Positions 29,320 through 38,523 of a stretch of 64,000 nt of DNA are shown one piece after another. Origin of the DNA: Desulfobulbus rhabdoformis (GTDB lineage Bacteria; Desulfobacterota; Desulfobulbia; Desulfobulbales; Desulfobulbaceae). A program made the translations under genes and the position numbers. The notes under the pieces were generated by a model. The model was not told the origin of the DNA. It was given only the letters and a program-made list of their open reading frames with translations, and ran no database searches. The DNA is taken from assembly GCF_016919065.1 (NCBI RefSeq), contig NZ_JAFFQA010000002.1, positions 144,436 through 208,435 on the forward strand, given 5' to 3'. Position 1 is the first letter of the stretch. Each line of letters starts with the position of its first letter.

Positions 29320-30255
29320 ATGGGTTTATTCAATAAATTAGTTATTTCGGGTATTCCGGCAATCGATTGGGATATGACCCCAGATTATACCTTCGGAACC
29401 TTTGAAAGTTGGGGCGGGGTAGAGCGAATCCGCAATAATAGTGAGCGGATTTATTATTTCTTTATCGATGCCTGGGATGAAGAGCCGAAACTTTGCCTTA
29501 TGGAGCGCGGGGTCAAGCATGCACAGGTCATCGCCGAGATCCTCGCTCCTGCCGAGATGGTGCGTGCTTGCGTGCAAGAGCAGGGAAAGGCGGCGCTTTT
29601 TGAGCGAACCTTTGCCATCAACGAAGAGTTGAAGCAGTGGTTACGGGACAATGTGGTCAATACCGACGATGATTCCAAGGTGGTCATTCTAGAACAGCGG
29701 GAAGCCTCAGGTCCGGTGGAAACCGGCCTCCCCAAACGCAGCTCGCTTGCTCCTCTTCAGGCTCGGATTACGCTGCCGGATCAAGCGGAAGAACTCAGTG
29801 AAGAGGATGTGGTGCAGCTGGTGCAGTCGTTCAATTTCTGTGATCAGGAAAGAAATCCTGAGGGGAGTTTTGTCAGTGAACTGGTCGATAATGAGGATGG
29901 TCTCACCGTCAGCGACCAGGTGACCGGGTTGATGTGGCAGCGGGAAGGTCTTGATATCATGAGTCACCGCTCCATGCGCAGGGAAGTGGCACGAGTTAAT
30001 GATGAACAGTTTGCCGGTTATTCAGACTGGCGCTTACCGACCATGGCCGAGGCGCTCTCCCTGCTGGAACAGGAGAAGCTGGCCCATGATCAGTATCTGC
30101 CTCGCTGTTTCTCCGGCGAGCAGCCCTTTGTTTTTGTAGATGCGGTGCGAAAACCAGGTGGCCAATGGTTTGTCGACTTTAAACAGGGGCGGGCATTTTG
30201 GTCATCTGGAACTATTCCAGGAGGATTTGGCCGACTGTGCCGTAGGGAAAAATAG
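29320..30255 (+). CDS. Protein with C-terminal DUF1566 (Lcl-like) domain
   Basis: 311 residues from ATG 29320, which has GGAGG 5 bases upstream (an ATG at 29308 is less well placed). The C-terminal 120 residues carry the DUF1566 signature: DQVTGLMWQREG, then the WRLPTMAEALSLL box, and terminal FWSSGTIPGGFGRLCRRE. The N-terminal 190 residues are not recognised; they look cytoplasmic with no signal peptide. DUF1566 domains are often surface or lectin-like, but also occur inside the cell. The gene is between glgX (divergent) and a receiver-only regulator. Confidence 0.75.
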   Translation: MGLFNKLVISGIPAIDWDMTPDYTFGTFESWGGVERIRNNSERIYYFFIDAWDEEPKLCLMERGVKHAQVIAEILAPAEMVRACVQEQGKAALFERTFAINEELKQWLRDNVVNTDDDSKVVILEQREASGPVETGLPKRSSLAPLQARITLPDQAEELSEEDVVQLVQSFNFCDQERNPEGSFVSELVDNEDGLTVSDQVTGLMWQREGLDIMSHRSMRREVARVNDEQFAGYSDWRLPTMAEALSLLEQEKLAHDQYLPRCFSGEQPFVFVDAVRKPGGQWFVDFKQGRAFWSSGTIPGGFGRLCRREK

Positions 30256-30351
30256 CTGTCAAGGGAAAAAAGCAGTTGATCGACCGAGTGCTCCTTAGTA
30301 GGATATCATGTAATTCCAGACTGTTTTTGACTACAAGGGAGAGGAAAATCC

Positions 30352-30723
30352 TTGAAACGGATATTGGTGGTCGACGACGAGGCGCAGATTCGTACCATGC
30401 TCACCCAGATGTTGGAGCTTGAGGGGTTTGAAGTCCACACTGCGGAAAACGGTGAAGAGGGGCTGGCCCTGGTGGGAAAGTATGCCTTTGACTTGGTAAT
30501 TACAGATATGATAATGCCGGTAAAGGACGGGCTCAAGTTTATCATGGAACTTGTCCGTGATTACCCTGATTTACGCATCCTCGCTATTTCCGGAGGCGGC
30601 GCAATCAAGGCTGAAAGATACCTGACCATGGCCGGGTATCTCGGGGATATTGCCACCCTTGAAAAGCCTTTTAAAAGGGAGATCTTGCTTGATCTGGTGC
30701 AGAAACAGATCGGGGGCGATTAA
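30352..30723 (+). CDS. Single-domain response regulator (CheY-like)
   Basis: 123 residues from TTG 30352, which follows GGGAGAGGAAAA. The receiver has the acidic pair VVDDEAQIR, the phospho-acceptor Asp in LVITDMIMPVKDG, Ser/Thr in ILAISGGG and Lys in TLEKPFKRE. There is no output domain and no kinase next to it; the partner must be elsewhere. A strong terminator follows. Confidence 0.92.
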   Translation: MKRILVVDDEAQIRTMLTQMLELEGFEVHTAENGEEGLALVGKYAFDLVITDMIMPVKDGLKFIMELVRDYPDLRILAISGGGAIKAERYLTMAGYLGDIATLEKPFKREILLDLVQKQIGGD

Positions 30724-30770
30724 TCCCCCCACAGTGTTTGTCTGTAATGCCTTCATTTCCTGGTTCAACA

Positions 30771-30808
30771 AAGCCTGTGGAGCTCCCATGCTCTACAGGC
30801 TTTTTTTT
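30771..30808 (+). terminator. Rho-independent terminator
   Basis: AAGCCTGTGGAGC pairs with GCTCTACAGGCTT (one mismatch) and runs into eight T. It ends the receiver gene. A second hairpin (CCCCGTTT/AAACGGGG, near 30849-30873) follows without a T tract. Confidence 0.85.
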
Positions 30809-30934
30809 ATACGAAAAATATAATTGTACCAGAGCTCTGTTAAGGCAGGCCCCCGTTTCCTTTGAAAACGGGGCATTCTTGTGGTAAAGAGCCCTGCGGT
30901 ATGCAACCGTCAGGTATTAGGATTGGGAGGACCT

Positions 30935-32719
30935 ATGCAAACACAACCAGAAGTAGTCGAGCAGTCGCAGGGACAATCGCAGGATTCCGTCCCTGGCCAG
31001 CCTGTGAAGGAGCAGCTTCCGGCGATCCAGGAGAACCCGATAACGCTGAATGATCTGGTTGATATCAGTTGCCGCAAATTTCGCAAATTTTCGGCAATCG
31101 GCATGGCCCTGGAAAAGCCTCTGAGCTACAAAGAATTTCATGAGCGCATCCTTGCCCTGGCGGCCTATCTTCGTGAGCAGGGGATTACAGCGGGCGATCG
31201 TGTGGCCCTGCTAGGCGAAAATTCGCATAACTGGGGAACGGTATATCTGGCTGTGGTCCGTCTTGGGGCGGCGACGGTTCCTATTTTTCCAGACCTGCCC
31301 GATGCCGATGTCCATCATATCCTTGGGGAGATGAAGTGTGATTTCATCTTTATTACCCAGCGTCAGATGGAGAAAATCTATGATTGCAAGCAGGAGATTC
31401 ATCGCGTCATCACCCTTGACGATTATCGCGACGATACCGGCCTGATAGAGGTTGAACCCTTTTCCGGTTTTCTTGGCACCGCTCTGGCCAAATACGGAGA
31501 GCAGGCCCGCGATGAACTGCTCGAGTTTGATCCGGTGGATACAGACAATCTGGCCTCCATCCTTTATACCAGCGGGACATCTGGGTTTTCCAAGGCAGTT
31601 ATGCTCTCGCATGGAAATCTCTGTGCCAATGCCAACTCCGCCAGTGGCATTATTCGCAGCGTGCCGCCGGGATGGGTGTTTTTATCTGTGCTGCCTATTT
31701 CCCATACCTATGAATTTACGGTTGGTTTTCTCCTGCCTCTGCTGAAGGGCTGCCGTATTGTTTATGCCGGGAAAACACCCACACCGGCCGTGTTGCAACG
31801 CATCTGTTCTAAAGAAAAACCGCAGGTTATGCTGGTTGTCCCCTTGATCATTGAAAAGATTTTCAAAAAGCGGATTGCACCTGCTGTTGAAAAAAGCAAA
31901 ATACTGAGCTTTTTCTGCCGATTCAGCCTGAGCAGGAAGGTGATTTACCGGAAAATCGGCGCCCAGCTCAGTGGTTTTTTTGGCAATCGTCTGGAAGTCA
32001 TGGGAATTGGTGGCGCAGCCCTTAATCCCGAGGTGGAACGGTTTCTGCGTGAGGCAGCCTTTCCTTTCATCGTTGGGTATGGTCTGACCGAGGCGTCTCC
32101 TTTGCTCGCTGGTGGCCCGTATGGCGATCGTACTGTTCGCCTCGGTTCTACCGGCAAGCCGGTGCCTAATGTAAAAATTCGTATAGATGATCCGCACCCG
32201 GAGACCGGGATAGGCGAGGTGCTGGCCCAGGGGAAAAATATCATGCAGGGCTACCTCAATGATCCCGAGGCCACCAAAGAAACCTTAACGGAAGATGGCT
32301 GGCTGCGAACCGGCGATATCGGCCTTATTGACCGTGAGGGTAATCTGCATATCAAGGGGCGTTCCAAGTCTGTGATCGTGCTTTCCAATGGCGAAAATGT
32401 TTTTCCGGAAGCCATTGAACACAAGATTAATGCCTACCCCTTTGTAGTTGAGTCGCTGGTAGTTGAAAACAGGGGCATGCTTGAGGCGTGGGTCTACCCG
32501 GATTATGAGTTTATTGACTCCAAAACCGAAGGGCAGAGCCGCGCCCAGCGTCATCAATACATCAGCGGGCTCATGGAGGAGATGCGCTCCACTGTCAACG
32601 ATCAGGTCTCGGCATCCTCACGGCTCTCTCGCATACTGGAGCGGCGGGAGCCTTTTGTGAAAACCGCAACCCACAAGATCAAACGTTATTTGTACTCTGC
32701 AGATAATATGCACGTGTAG
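30935..32719 (+). CDS. AMP-forming acyl-CoA synthetase (long-chain fatty acid-CoA ligase)
   Basis: 594 residues from ATG 30935 (GGGAGG upstream). The AMP-binding P-loop is YTSGTSGFSKAVMLSHGN; A5-type YGLTEASP, A7/A8 GWLRTGDIG and the C-terminal hinge KGRSKSVI with the catalytic Lys in THKIKRYL (A10, residue about 585) complete the adenylate-forming fold. An N-terminal 45-residue Gln/Pro-rich extension is unusual. The gene is followed 59 bp later by a FadL-type porin, so together they import and activate long-chain fatty acids. The substrate range is inferred from the neighbour. Confidence 0.9.
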   Translation: MQTQPEVVEQSQGQSQDSVPGQPVKEQLPAIQENPITLNDLVDISCRKFRKFSAIGMALEKPLSYKEFHERILALAAYLREQGITAGDRVALLGENSHNWGTVYLAVVRLGAATVPIFPDLPDADVHHILGEMKCDFIFITQRQMEKIYDCKQEIHRVITLDDYRDDTGLIEVEPFSGFLGTALAKYGEQARDELLEFDPVDTDNLASILYTSGTSGFSKAVMLSHGNLCANANSASGIIRSVPPGWVFLSVLPISHTYEFTVGFLLPLLKGCRIVYAGKTPTPAVLQRICSKEKPQVMLVVPLIIEKIFKKRIAPAVEKSKILSFFCRFSLSRKVIYRKIGAQLSGFFGNRLEVMGIGGAALNPEVERFLREAAFPFIVGYGLTEASPLLAGGPYGDRTVRLGSTGKPVPNVKIRIDDPHPETGIGEVLAQGKNIMQGYLNDPEATKETLTEDGWLRTGDIGLIDREGNLHIKGRSKSVIVLSNGENVFPEAIEHKINAYPFVVESLVVENRGMLEAWVYPDYEFIDSKTEGQSRAQRHQYISGLMEEMRSTVNDQVSASSRLSRILERREPFVKTATHKIKRYLYSADNMHV

Positions 32720-32778
32720 AAGGCTTCTGCACGGTTTATCTACAGTTTTTGTTAAGCAACACCTAGAAAGGGGGGGGA

Positions 32779-34032
32779 ATGAAAAAATTTTCTATGGCAG
32801 GAGTGGTCCTGCTTGCTGCAGCCAGTCAGGCCATGGCTTCGGGCTATCGTATTCCGGAGCAGTCGTTGAACTCCACAGCGCGCGCCGGAAGCTATGTGGC
32901 CTATACACCAAACGCTGATGCGACCTATTATAATCCGGCTAACATGAGCTGGCTGGAGGATCGCTGGCATATTGAAGTCGGTGCCACCTGGATTCACCTG
33001 AGTTCGATTGATTATACCGATACAGATTTTGCCGCGTACAATGGCAGCTCGGAGGCGGAAGATTTTTTTCTGCCGACTTTTTTTGTGGTCTCACCAGACT
33101 ACAATAATTTCCGTTTTGGTTTTTCTACCACCGCACCAGGCGGTCTTTCCAAACGCTGGAAAGATTCATATCCCAGGAACTTTGCAGAAGAGTTCAGCCT
33201 TAAGATTTTTGACATCAATCCGACGGTTTCCTATAAAATTAACGACTCATTCTCAATCGCGGCAGGCGTGCGCGGAGTATATGTAGACGGCAAGGTGCGG
33301 AGTGGGGGGGATTTAACAGGTTTTGAAGCCTCACGTGATATGGAGGGAGATAGCCTGGAATTCGGGTGGAATCTTGCTGCAACAGTGCGTCCGCTTGATA
33401 ATATGAACGTGAGTGTCACCTACCGTTCAAATGTTGACTTGGATATAGAAGGGGACGCCGATTTGGCAACAAGTTTGGTTCTACCTGGAGTAGACAGTAC
33501 CTATTCCGGAAGTACCGGGGTCTCTATTCCCCTTCCTGCCGTTTTGGCTGTTGCGGTGTCCTACACCTTTTTTGATCAACTCACCGTTGAGCTCGAATAT
33601 GATCGGACCTACTGGTCGGAGTATGATCAACTTGATTTTACCTATCCAACGACCTTGACCAACCCTGTTCTTTCCGGGGCATTTGACGATGTAAAACCCA
33701 AAAACTGGAAGGATACCGACGCCTGGCGGTTGAGTTTCAGCTATGACATGAAAAATAATTTCATCCTCATGGCAGGTATTGCCTATGATGAAAATCCTGC
33801 GCCCTCAGGAACCTTAGGATTTGAGTTGCCCGACTCTGATGCTATGCTCTATTCGGTTGGCCTGCGCTATGCAATCAACGAGGATATGGAAATAGGCATT
33901 GCCTATTTATATGACGACAAAGAGTCGCGTACGGTCTTGAATCGAACAGGGGCGGAGCCCGGAAATATTAACGGTACCTTTGATGACGCCTCAGCTCATC
34001 TGGTAACGGTTGGCTTTAGCTACAAACTGTAA
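32779..34032 (+). CDS. fadL: FadL/OmpP1-family outer membrane fatty-acid transporter
   Basis: 417 residues. Signal peptide of about 20 residues (AASQAMA-SGYRIPEQS); the mature start with AGSYVAYTPNADATYYNPANMSWL matches the plugging N-terminal hatch of FadL, including the NPA turn. The remainder is an alternating beta-barrel ending in the typical FSYKL (terminal aromatic/Leu). A run of eight G (32770-32777) makes up most of the ribosome-binding site, which could vary in length by slippage. Follows the acyl-CoA synthetase. A bidirectional terminator lies after the stop. Confidence 0.9.
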   Translation: MKKFSMAGVVLLAAASQAMASGYRIPEQSLNSTARAGSYVAYTPNADATYYNPANMSWLEDRWHIEVGATWIHLSSIDYTDTDFAAYNGSSEAEDFFLPTFFVVSPDYNNFRFGFSTTAPGGLSKRWKDSYPRNFAEEFSLKIFDINPTVSYKINDSFSIAAGVRGVYVDGKVRSGGDLTGFEASRDMEGDSLEFGWNLAATVRPLDNMNVSVTYRSNVDLDIEGDADLATSLVLPGVDSTYSGSTGVSIPLPAVLAVAVSYTFFDQLTVELEYDRTYWSEYDQLDFTYPTTLTNPVLSGAFDDVKPKNWKDTDAWRLSFSYDMKNNFILMAGIAYDENPAPSGTLGFELPDSDAMLYSVGLRYAINEDMEIGIAYLYDDKESRTVLNRTGAEPGNINGTFDDASAHLVTVGFSYKL

Positions 34033-34055
34033 GCCCAAGGGAGCACAGGCTAGAT

Positions 34056-34088
34056 AAAAAAAGCCCGGCATTTGCCGGGCTTTTTTTT
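34056..34088. terminator. Bidirectional rho-independent terminator
   Basis: AAAAAAAGCCCGGCA and TGCCGGGCTTTTTTTT pair across TT. A runs on one side and T runs on the other serve both convergent genes, fadL and the M50 protease. Confidence 0.95.
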
Positions 34089-34091
34089 ATT

Positions 34092-34724
34092 TCATCCTGG
34101 AAGTAGGGAATCGCTGAAACGAATGATCGGCATGATAACTGAGCTGATAGCGCCGGTATAAAAGAGGACTAGGAGAATTATAAATCCGTACGGCTCCAGC
34201 CTAGCAAAGCTACGGGCACTCTCCGGGGGCAAAAGCCCCATGAGTACCTTGGAGCCATCCAGTGGTGGAATGGGGATACAGTTGAAGACTGCTAGCATGA
34301 CATTGATCCAGACGCTGGTGTTCAACATGTAATAAAGAGGTAGAAATACGTTTTCAGGAAGAAATTGGAAAAAGTTGACCACCATGTGGGCGATAGCCGC
34401 GCTGGCAATGGCTAGAAGCACGTTGGCACCGGGACCGGCCAGGGCCACTTTCAGCATGTCCTGCCGCGGGTTGCGAAAGTAGCGTGCATCGACTGGCACC
34501 GGCTTGGCCCAGCCGATTTTCATTATGATAAAGGCAATTACCCCCAGAGGATCAAGGTGCTTGAGCGGGTTGAGGGTCAGCCGTCCGGCCATCTTGGCTG
34601 TGGGGTCGCCCAGTCTCCAGGCCACGTAGCCATGGGCCAGTTCATGAACAGTCAGGGAAAAGAGCAGGGGCGGCACCTGAATGATCAGTTGCCGCATGAG
34701 TGCGTTAAAATCAAAGTCCATCAC
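34092..34724 (-). CDS. Site-2-like membrane zinc metalloprotease (peptidase M50)
   Basis: 210 residues with about five membrane segments. The zinc-binding HELAH (in LTVHELAHGYVAWRLGD, residues about 26-30) and the third ligand region IPPLDGSKVLMGLLP (about 150) mark the short YwhC/Rv-type M50B branch that lacks a PDZ domain. Homologues cut within membrane-spanning segments; the target is unknown. It ends at a bidirectional terminator shared with fadL. Confidence 0.93.
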   Translation of the reverse strand: MMDFDFNALMRQLIIQVPPLLFSLTVHELAHGYVAWRLGDPTAKMAGRLTLNPLKHLDPLGVIAFIIMKIGWAKPVPVDARYFRNPRQDMLKVALAGPGANVLLAIASAAIAHMVVNFFQFLPENVFLPLYYMLNTSVWINVMLAVFNCIPIPPLDGSKVLMGLLPPESARSFARLEPYGFIILLVLFYTGAISSVIMPIIRFSDSLLPG

Positions 34725-34818
34725 GTAAAGTTATCCTGAAATTAATGGGCGGGTTGTGTCAGATTCCCATCAACCATAAGCTCGATTGAAGAAGAAGCGA
34801 GAAAAATCGTGCCTGGTA

Positions 34819-37506
34819 TTAGTGGGCCGAAGGTTGGTTACCGGGGTATTTTTTCTGGAGAAAGTCAATCGCCTCCTGCGGGGTATTGATCTCGCCATCG
34901 AGTTGCTGCTCTATGAGATGATTGAGCATGGTGCGAAACTGAGGGCCGGGTTTGTAGCCCAGTGCTTTGAGTTCCGCGCCGCTGAGTAATGGTTTTACCT
35001 GACGCAGCTGGGTGACAAAGAGAGAAACCGAGCGCTGAATGTAGCGTTTGCGGGCAATGGTCATCAGGTAGAGCCAGCCTTCGGGTTCCAGGTCGATCAG
35101 AAGCCAGTAGATTTCACTGTTTTTTCGGTACGGTCGTTTGATCATCTCCTGGGCAATCTTTTCCACATCCATCTTTTGTTGCAATAGTTTTTTGCGCTGC
35201 TTGGGCGGCAGGGCAAAACGGTTGCAGAAGTTCAGCAACTCTTTGGGGCGCGAGCGACTGAAAACAGCCAGCAGATAGACCATCCAGGTTTCCAGCGGGG
35301 CATCAATGTAGAGCAGGCGAAACCAGGATATGGTCTGATGTGCCTGGGTGATGTAATGGACAAAGCGGCGGTCAATCTTCAGGTTGGGGCGCAGGTCAGG
35401 CCAGAGAAAGGGGAAGAGTTTGAGCGCAGCCATGCGCTTCAGCGCTGGTAAAGGATCGTTTTCCGAGAGGATGAGTTTCAGTTCATGGAAAAAACGGGGC
35501 TCCTGAGCCTGTTCAAAGAGGTTCATCTGCACCGTGTTTTTGATCAGCTTTTCTGCATGTCGGGTAATGGTAAAACCCAGTCTGCCCTCAAAGCGAATGG
35601 CACGAAAAATACGGGTGGGGTCTTCGACAAAACTCAGGTTGTGGAGGACCTGGATACGGCGTTCTTTAAGGTCGTTTTGACAGTTGAAATAATCCACCAG
35701 CAGTCCGAATCGTCCCGGGTTGAGGTGAATGGCCATGGCATTGATGGTGAAGTCGCGACGATACAGATCAAGCTTGATCGAACTCAGCTCAACCGTGGGT
35801 TTGGCCGCCGGGCGTTCGTAATATTCGAGGCGGGCGGTGGCAACGTCAATTTTGGTCTGATCCGGAAAGACCACGGTGGCCGTGCCGAATTTTTCATGGG
35901 GATGGACAATGCCCCGGTGCTTGTCGGCCAGATGTTTGGCAAATTGGATGCCGTCGCCTTCGATGACGATATCAATATCTATATTAGGCACATGTAAAAG
36001 GAGATCGCGCACAAAACCGCCGGCGACAAAGGCATTGCAGCCAAGGCGAGCGGCTGCCTCCCCGATTTCGCGCAAGAGGACAATCACCTCCTTGGGCAGA
36101 ACCTGCGTCATAACGCCGCCCAGGTTCCGGGTGCGCTCAACCGATGGCCGCTCATCGCTTTGCAGAAGTTCGCCCGGAAGGTGGCCGGGGTCATTGACCA
36201 AAAGGCTTATCAGATCGGTCCGGGTGATGACGCCGAGAATGGCTTCGCCCCGTAAAATAGGGATTAACCGCTGCCGGTTTTCAACAATGAGTTGCTGGAC
36301 GTCGGCCAGGGTGCCGCTTTCCGGGAGCGAGGCTATATCGGTTGTCATGTACTCACCCACCGGCAGTGTGCCCAGTTGGTGGAAAATGGCCTTCTCCGCG
36401 ACCATGCGGGAGATCATGCCCAGGAGGCCTGTGGGGGCGGGGCCGTTTTCCCGGCCTCCATTTTCTCGGACCACGGGGAGGACGGTGACATTGTAACGGG
36501 TCATCAACCGATTGGCCTGCTCGATGTGAACCTCAGGCGTGACAGTAATAACCGGTGAGCTCATCATCTCCGCGGCAACCGCCTTGGGGCGGATATGATC
36601 GTGCAGCTGGTTCACCAACCGTTCCTCTGCCTCTGCAATGGTGTAGTCGCGAATAGTTGCCGAGGCAGCCGAGGCGTGCCCCCCACCCCCGAATTCGCGG
36701 GCGATGGTGCCGACATTCACCTCCGGTATACGGCTGCGGCCGATGAGGTAGGTCCGCTCTCCCATACTGATGAGGGCAAAGAGCACATCAATATTTTCCA
36801 TCACCATCAGCCGCTGCACAACCACGGCAAAATCGTCGATATATTCTTCCTCGATGAGGATACTGATCACGACATTGACGCCGCGGATAAGATACCCTTT
36901 GGCATGTTCCTGCAGGCGGCTGATCAGGTTGATCTGTTCAACGGAGAGTTCACGGGAGACAAACTGGGTGACAATGTCAAGATTGGCCCCGTGGCTTAGT
37001 AACCAGGCTGCAGCGGTGAGATCCTCAGGGCAGGTGGAGGAGTGGAGAAAGCTGCCCGTGTCTTCGTATATCCCGAGGGCCATGAGGGTCGCCTCGTCGG
37101 GACTGGGCGTGATGTTTTTTTGCTGGAAAAGTTCGACAAAGATAGTGGTGGTGGAGCCAGAGTTACGAACGACTTCAAGCTCGCCTTTAATATCACCCGC
37201 CCCTCGGGGGTGGTGGTCGTAGAGGTGGACCTTGGTCTTTGGATTGTGCAGGCAGCTGGCCAGTTCGCCGATTCGTTCGCTTTGGCGGGTATCGACCACG
37301 ATAAGCCGTTGCACCTGGGCAAGGTCAATATGTTTAATTTTTTTAAAGGCATAGATGTTGGGGAATTCTTGGGCCAGGTACTTGCGAACGGATTTTTCCT
37401 GGGAGCCGGGAAAGACCAACTCTGCCTCGGGGTAAAGACGCTTTGCTGCAACCATGGCAGCTAAGCTGTCGAAATCTGCACCAATGTGGGTAGTAATGAC
37501 ATCCAT
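34819..37506 (-). CDS. DHH phosphoesterase-CBS-tRNA nucleotidyltransferase fusion
   Basis: 895 residues from ATG 37506 (the frame open to 37719 has no ribosome site). Part 1: DHH motifs THIGADFDSLAA, VVDTRQSERI and YDHHPRGAGD, with DHHA1 FGGGGHASAASATI. Part 2: two CBS domains (about 310-440). Part 3: class II polynucleotide adenylyl/CCA transferase with AGGFVRDLLL, the metal site DIDIDIVIEGDG, RRDFTINAMAIHL and RAIRFEGRLGF. This architecture is known in Desulfobacterota and Aquificae, where split CC- and A-adding enzymes occur. It likely repairs or adds tRNA 3' ends, with the DHH part trimming RNA. It stands next to a tRNA gene that already encodes CCA. Confidence 0.9.
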   Translation of the reverse strand: MDVITTHIGADFDSLAAMVAAKRLYPEAELVFPGSQEKSVRKYLAQEFPNIYAFKKIKHIDLAQVQRLIVVDTRQSERIGELASCLHNPKTKVHLYDHHPRGAGDIKGELEVVRNSGSTTTIFVELFQQKNITPSPDEATLMALGIYEDTGSFLHSSTCPEDLTAAAWLLSHGANLDIVTQFVSRELSVEQINLISRLQEHAKGYLIRGVNVVISILIEEEYIDDFAVVVQRLMVMENIDVLFALISMGERTYLIGRSRIPEVNVGTIAREFGGGGHASAASATIRDYTIAEAEERLVNQLHDHIRPKAVAAEMMSSPVITVTPEVHIEQANRLMTRYNVTVLPVVRENGGRENGPAPTGLLGMISRMVAEKAIFHQLGTLPVGEYMTTDIASLPESGTLADVQQLIVENRQRLIPILRGEAILGVITRTDLISLLVNDPGHLPGELLQSDERPSVERTRNLGGVMTQVLPKEVIVLLREIGEAAARLGCNAFVAGGFVRDLLLHVPNIDIDIVIEGDGIQFAKHLADKHRGIVHPHEKFGTATVVFPDQTKIDVATARLEYYERPAAKPTVELSSIKLDLYRRDFTINAMAIHLNPGRFGLLVDYFNCQNDLKERRIQVLHNLSFVEDPTRIFRAIRFEGRLGFTITRHAEKLIKNTVQMNLFEQAQEPRFFHELKLILSENDPLPALKRMAALKLFPFLWPDLRPNLKIDRRFVHYITQAHQTISWFRLLYIDAPLETWMVYLLAVFSRSRPKELLNFCNRFALPPKQRKKLLQQKMDVEKIAQEMIKRPYRKNSEIYWLLIDLEPEGWLYLMTIARKRYIQRSVSLFVTQLRQVKPLLSGAELKALGYKPGPQFRTMLNHLIEQQLDGEINTPQEAIDFLQKKYPGNQPSAH

Positions 37507-37669
37507 GGCCTGATTATACACACAAGCAGCAGACAGCGAAACTGTCAAGAATGGTGTTGCTGATGGAAGGTGAGCAATTGTCGACGCAATCTTTTTTGCA
37601 AGCGGTGAGATTAATCTATTGCCAACTATTGATGAAGCGGGAAATTGTAGAGCATCATTTTGTTGTTGC

Positions 37670-37698
37670 TTGACAATTGTTCGTTGATGCTCTATCTT
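37670..37698 (+). promoter_or_regulatory. Sigma-70 promoter of tRNA-Gly
   Basis: -35 TTGACA (37670-37675), 17-base spacer, -10 TATCTT (37693-37698). The tRNA begins 26 bases further on. A near-consensus pair at ideal spacing. Confidence 0.7.
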
Positions 37699-37723
37699 AA
37701 CTGACTTCCTAGGGATCATTAGA

Positions 37724-37799
37724 GCGGGTGTAGCTCAGTTGGCAGAGCACAAGCTTCCCAAGCTTGGGGTCGCGGGTTCGAACCCCGTTGCCCGCTCCA
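37724..37799 (+). tRNA. tRNA-Gly (anticodon CCC)
   Basis: 76 nt forming a full cloverleaf. Acceptor GCGGGTG pairs with TGCCCGC (one G-T), the D arm contains GCTC...GAGC, anticodon stem CAAGC/GCTTG encloses loop TTCCCAA with anticodon CCC, and the T arm is GCGGG-TTCGAAC-CCCGT. The discriminator base is followed by an encoded CCA (37797-37799). It reads GGG codons. Confidence 0.96.
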
Positions 37800-37976
37800 T
37801 GGCAGTCCTGGCCGTCGTTGAGGCTGGTTGCTCCCTCGGATCCAGCGGGATCGACCACCGGGTGTACCGGTAACGTGAAAGTGGGCTCTGCCCGCTTTTT
37901 TTATTGCCTAACTCAGGGGCGCTGCTCTCTTGTGGAGCATGACTCCCACAGTTTGAAAAGGAACGGAACAAGAGCA

Positions 37977-38438
37977 TTGGAAGAAACCACTGATCGATTG
38001 CTAGCGACCATCCAGGGGTTTGCCGACCCCCTACTGCGTGATATGGGGATGGAGCTGGTTGAAGTGCAATTCCGGCGAGAGGGGCATGGTTGGGTGCTCC
38101 GTTTTTTTATCGATAAGGAAGGCGGGGTCGGTATTGACGATTGTGCTGAGGCCAGTCGCGAGATCAGCGCCTACCTGGAAGTAGAAGACCTGATCTCTCA
38201 CGCCTACCATCTTGAAGTCTCTTCACCCGGCCTTGAGCGGCCGTTGAAAAAAAAGAGCGATTTTATTCGATTTGCCGATCGGCTGGTGCGGATCAAATTG
38301 CGGCAGCCTCTGGGCGAGCAGAAGGTGCTCATCGGCACCTTGCGGGGCCTGGAGGAGGATGCCATAGTCTTGGAAATGGACAAGGAAACCGTCCGCATCG
38401 ATTTGGAAAATATATCAAGGGCGAGGTTGACGCTGTAG
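37977..38438 (+). CDS. rimP: Ribosome maturation factor RimP
   Basis: 153 residues if started at TTG 37977, preceded by a weak AAGGAACGGAAC; the frame is open upstream into the tRNA, so the start is uncertain. The N-terminal domain has DMGMELVEVQFRREGHGWVLRFFIDKEGGVGIDDCAEASREI and the family turn LEVSSPGLERPLKK, then an Sm-like C-terminal barrel. It binds the 30S subunit during assembly. First gene of the nusA-infB translation operon, 85 bp before nusA. Confidence 0.93.
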   Translation: MEETTDRLLATIQGFADPLLRDMGMELVEVQFRREGHGWVLRFFIDKEGGVGIDDCAEASREISAYLEVEDLISHAYHLEVSSPGLERPLKKKSDFIRFADRLVRIKLRQPLGEQKVLIGTLRGLEEDAIVLEMDKETVRIDLENISRARLTL

Positions 38439-38523
38439 TCCCGGATCGGCCGATGTCGAGCAGTCTGTTTTTTGAAAACGGCTGTGGCAACAACGGAAAC
38501 GAGAGCCTGAGCTGGAGTAGATA

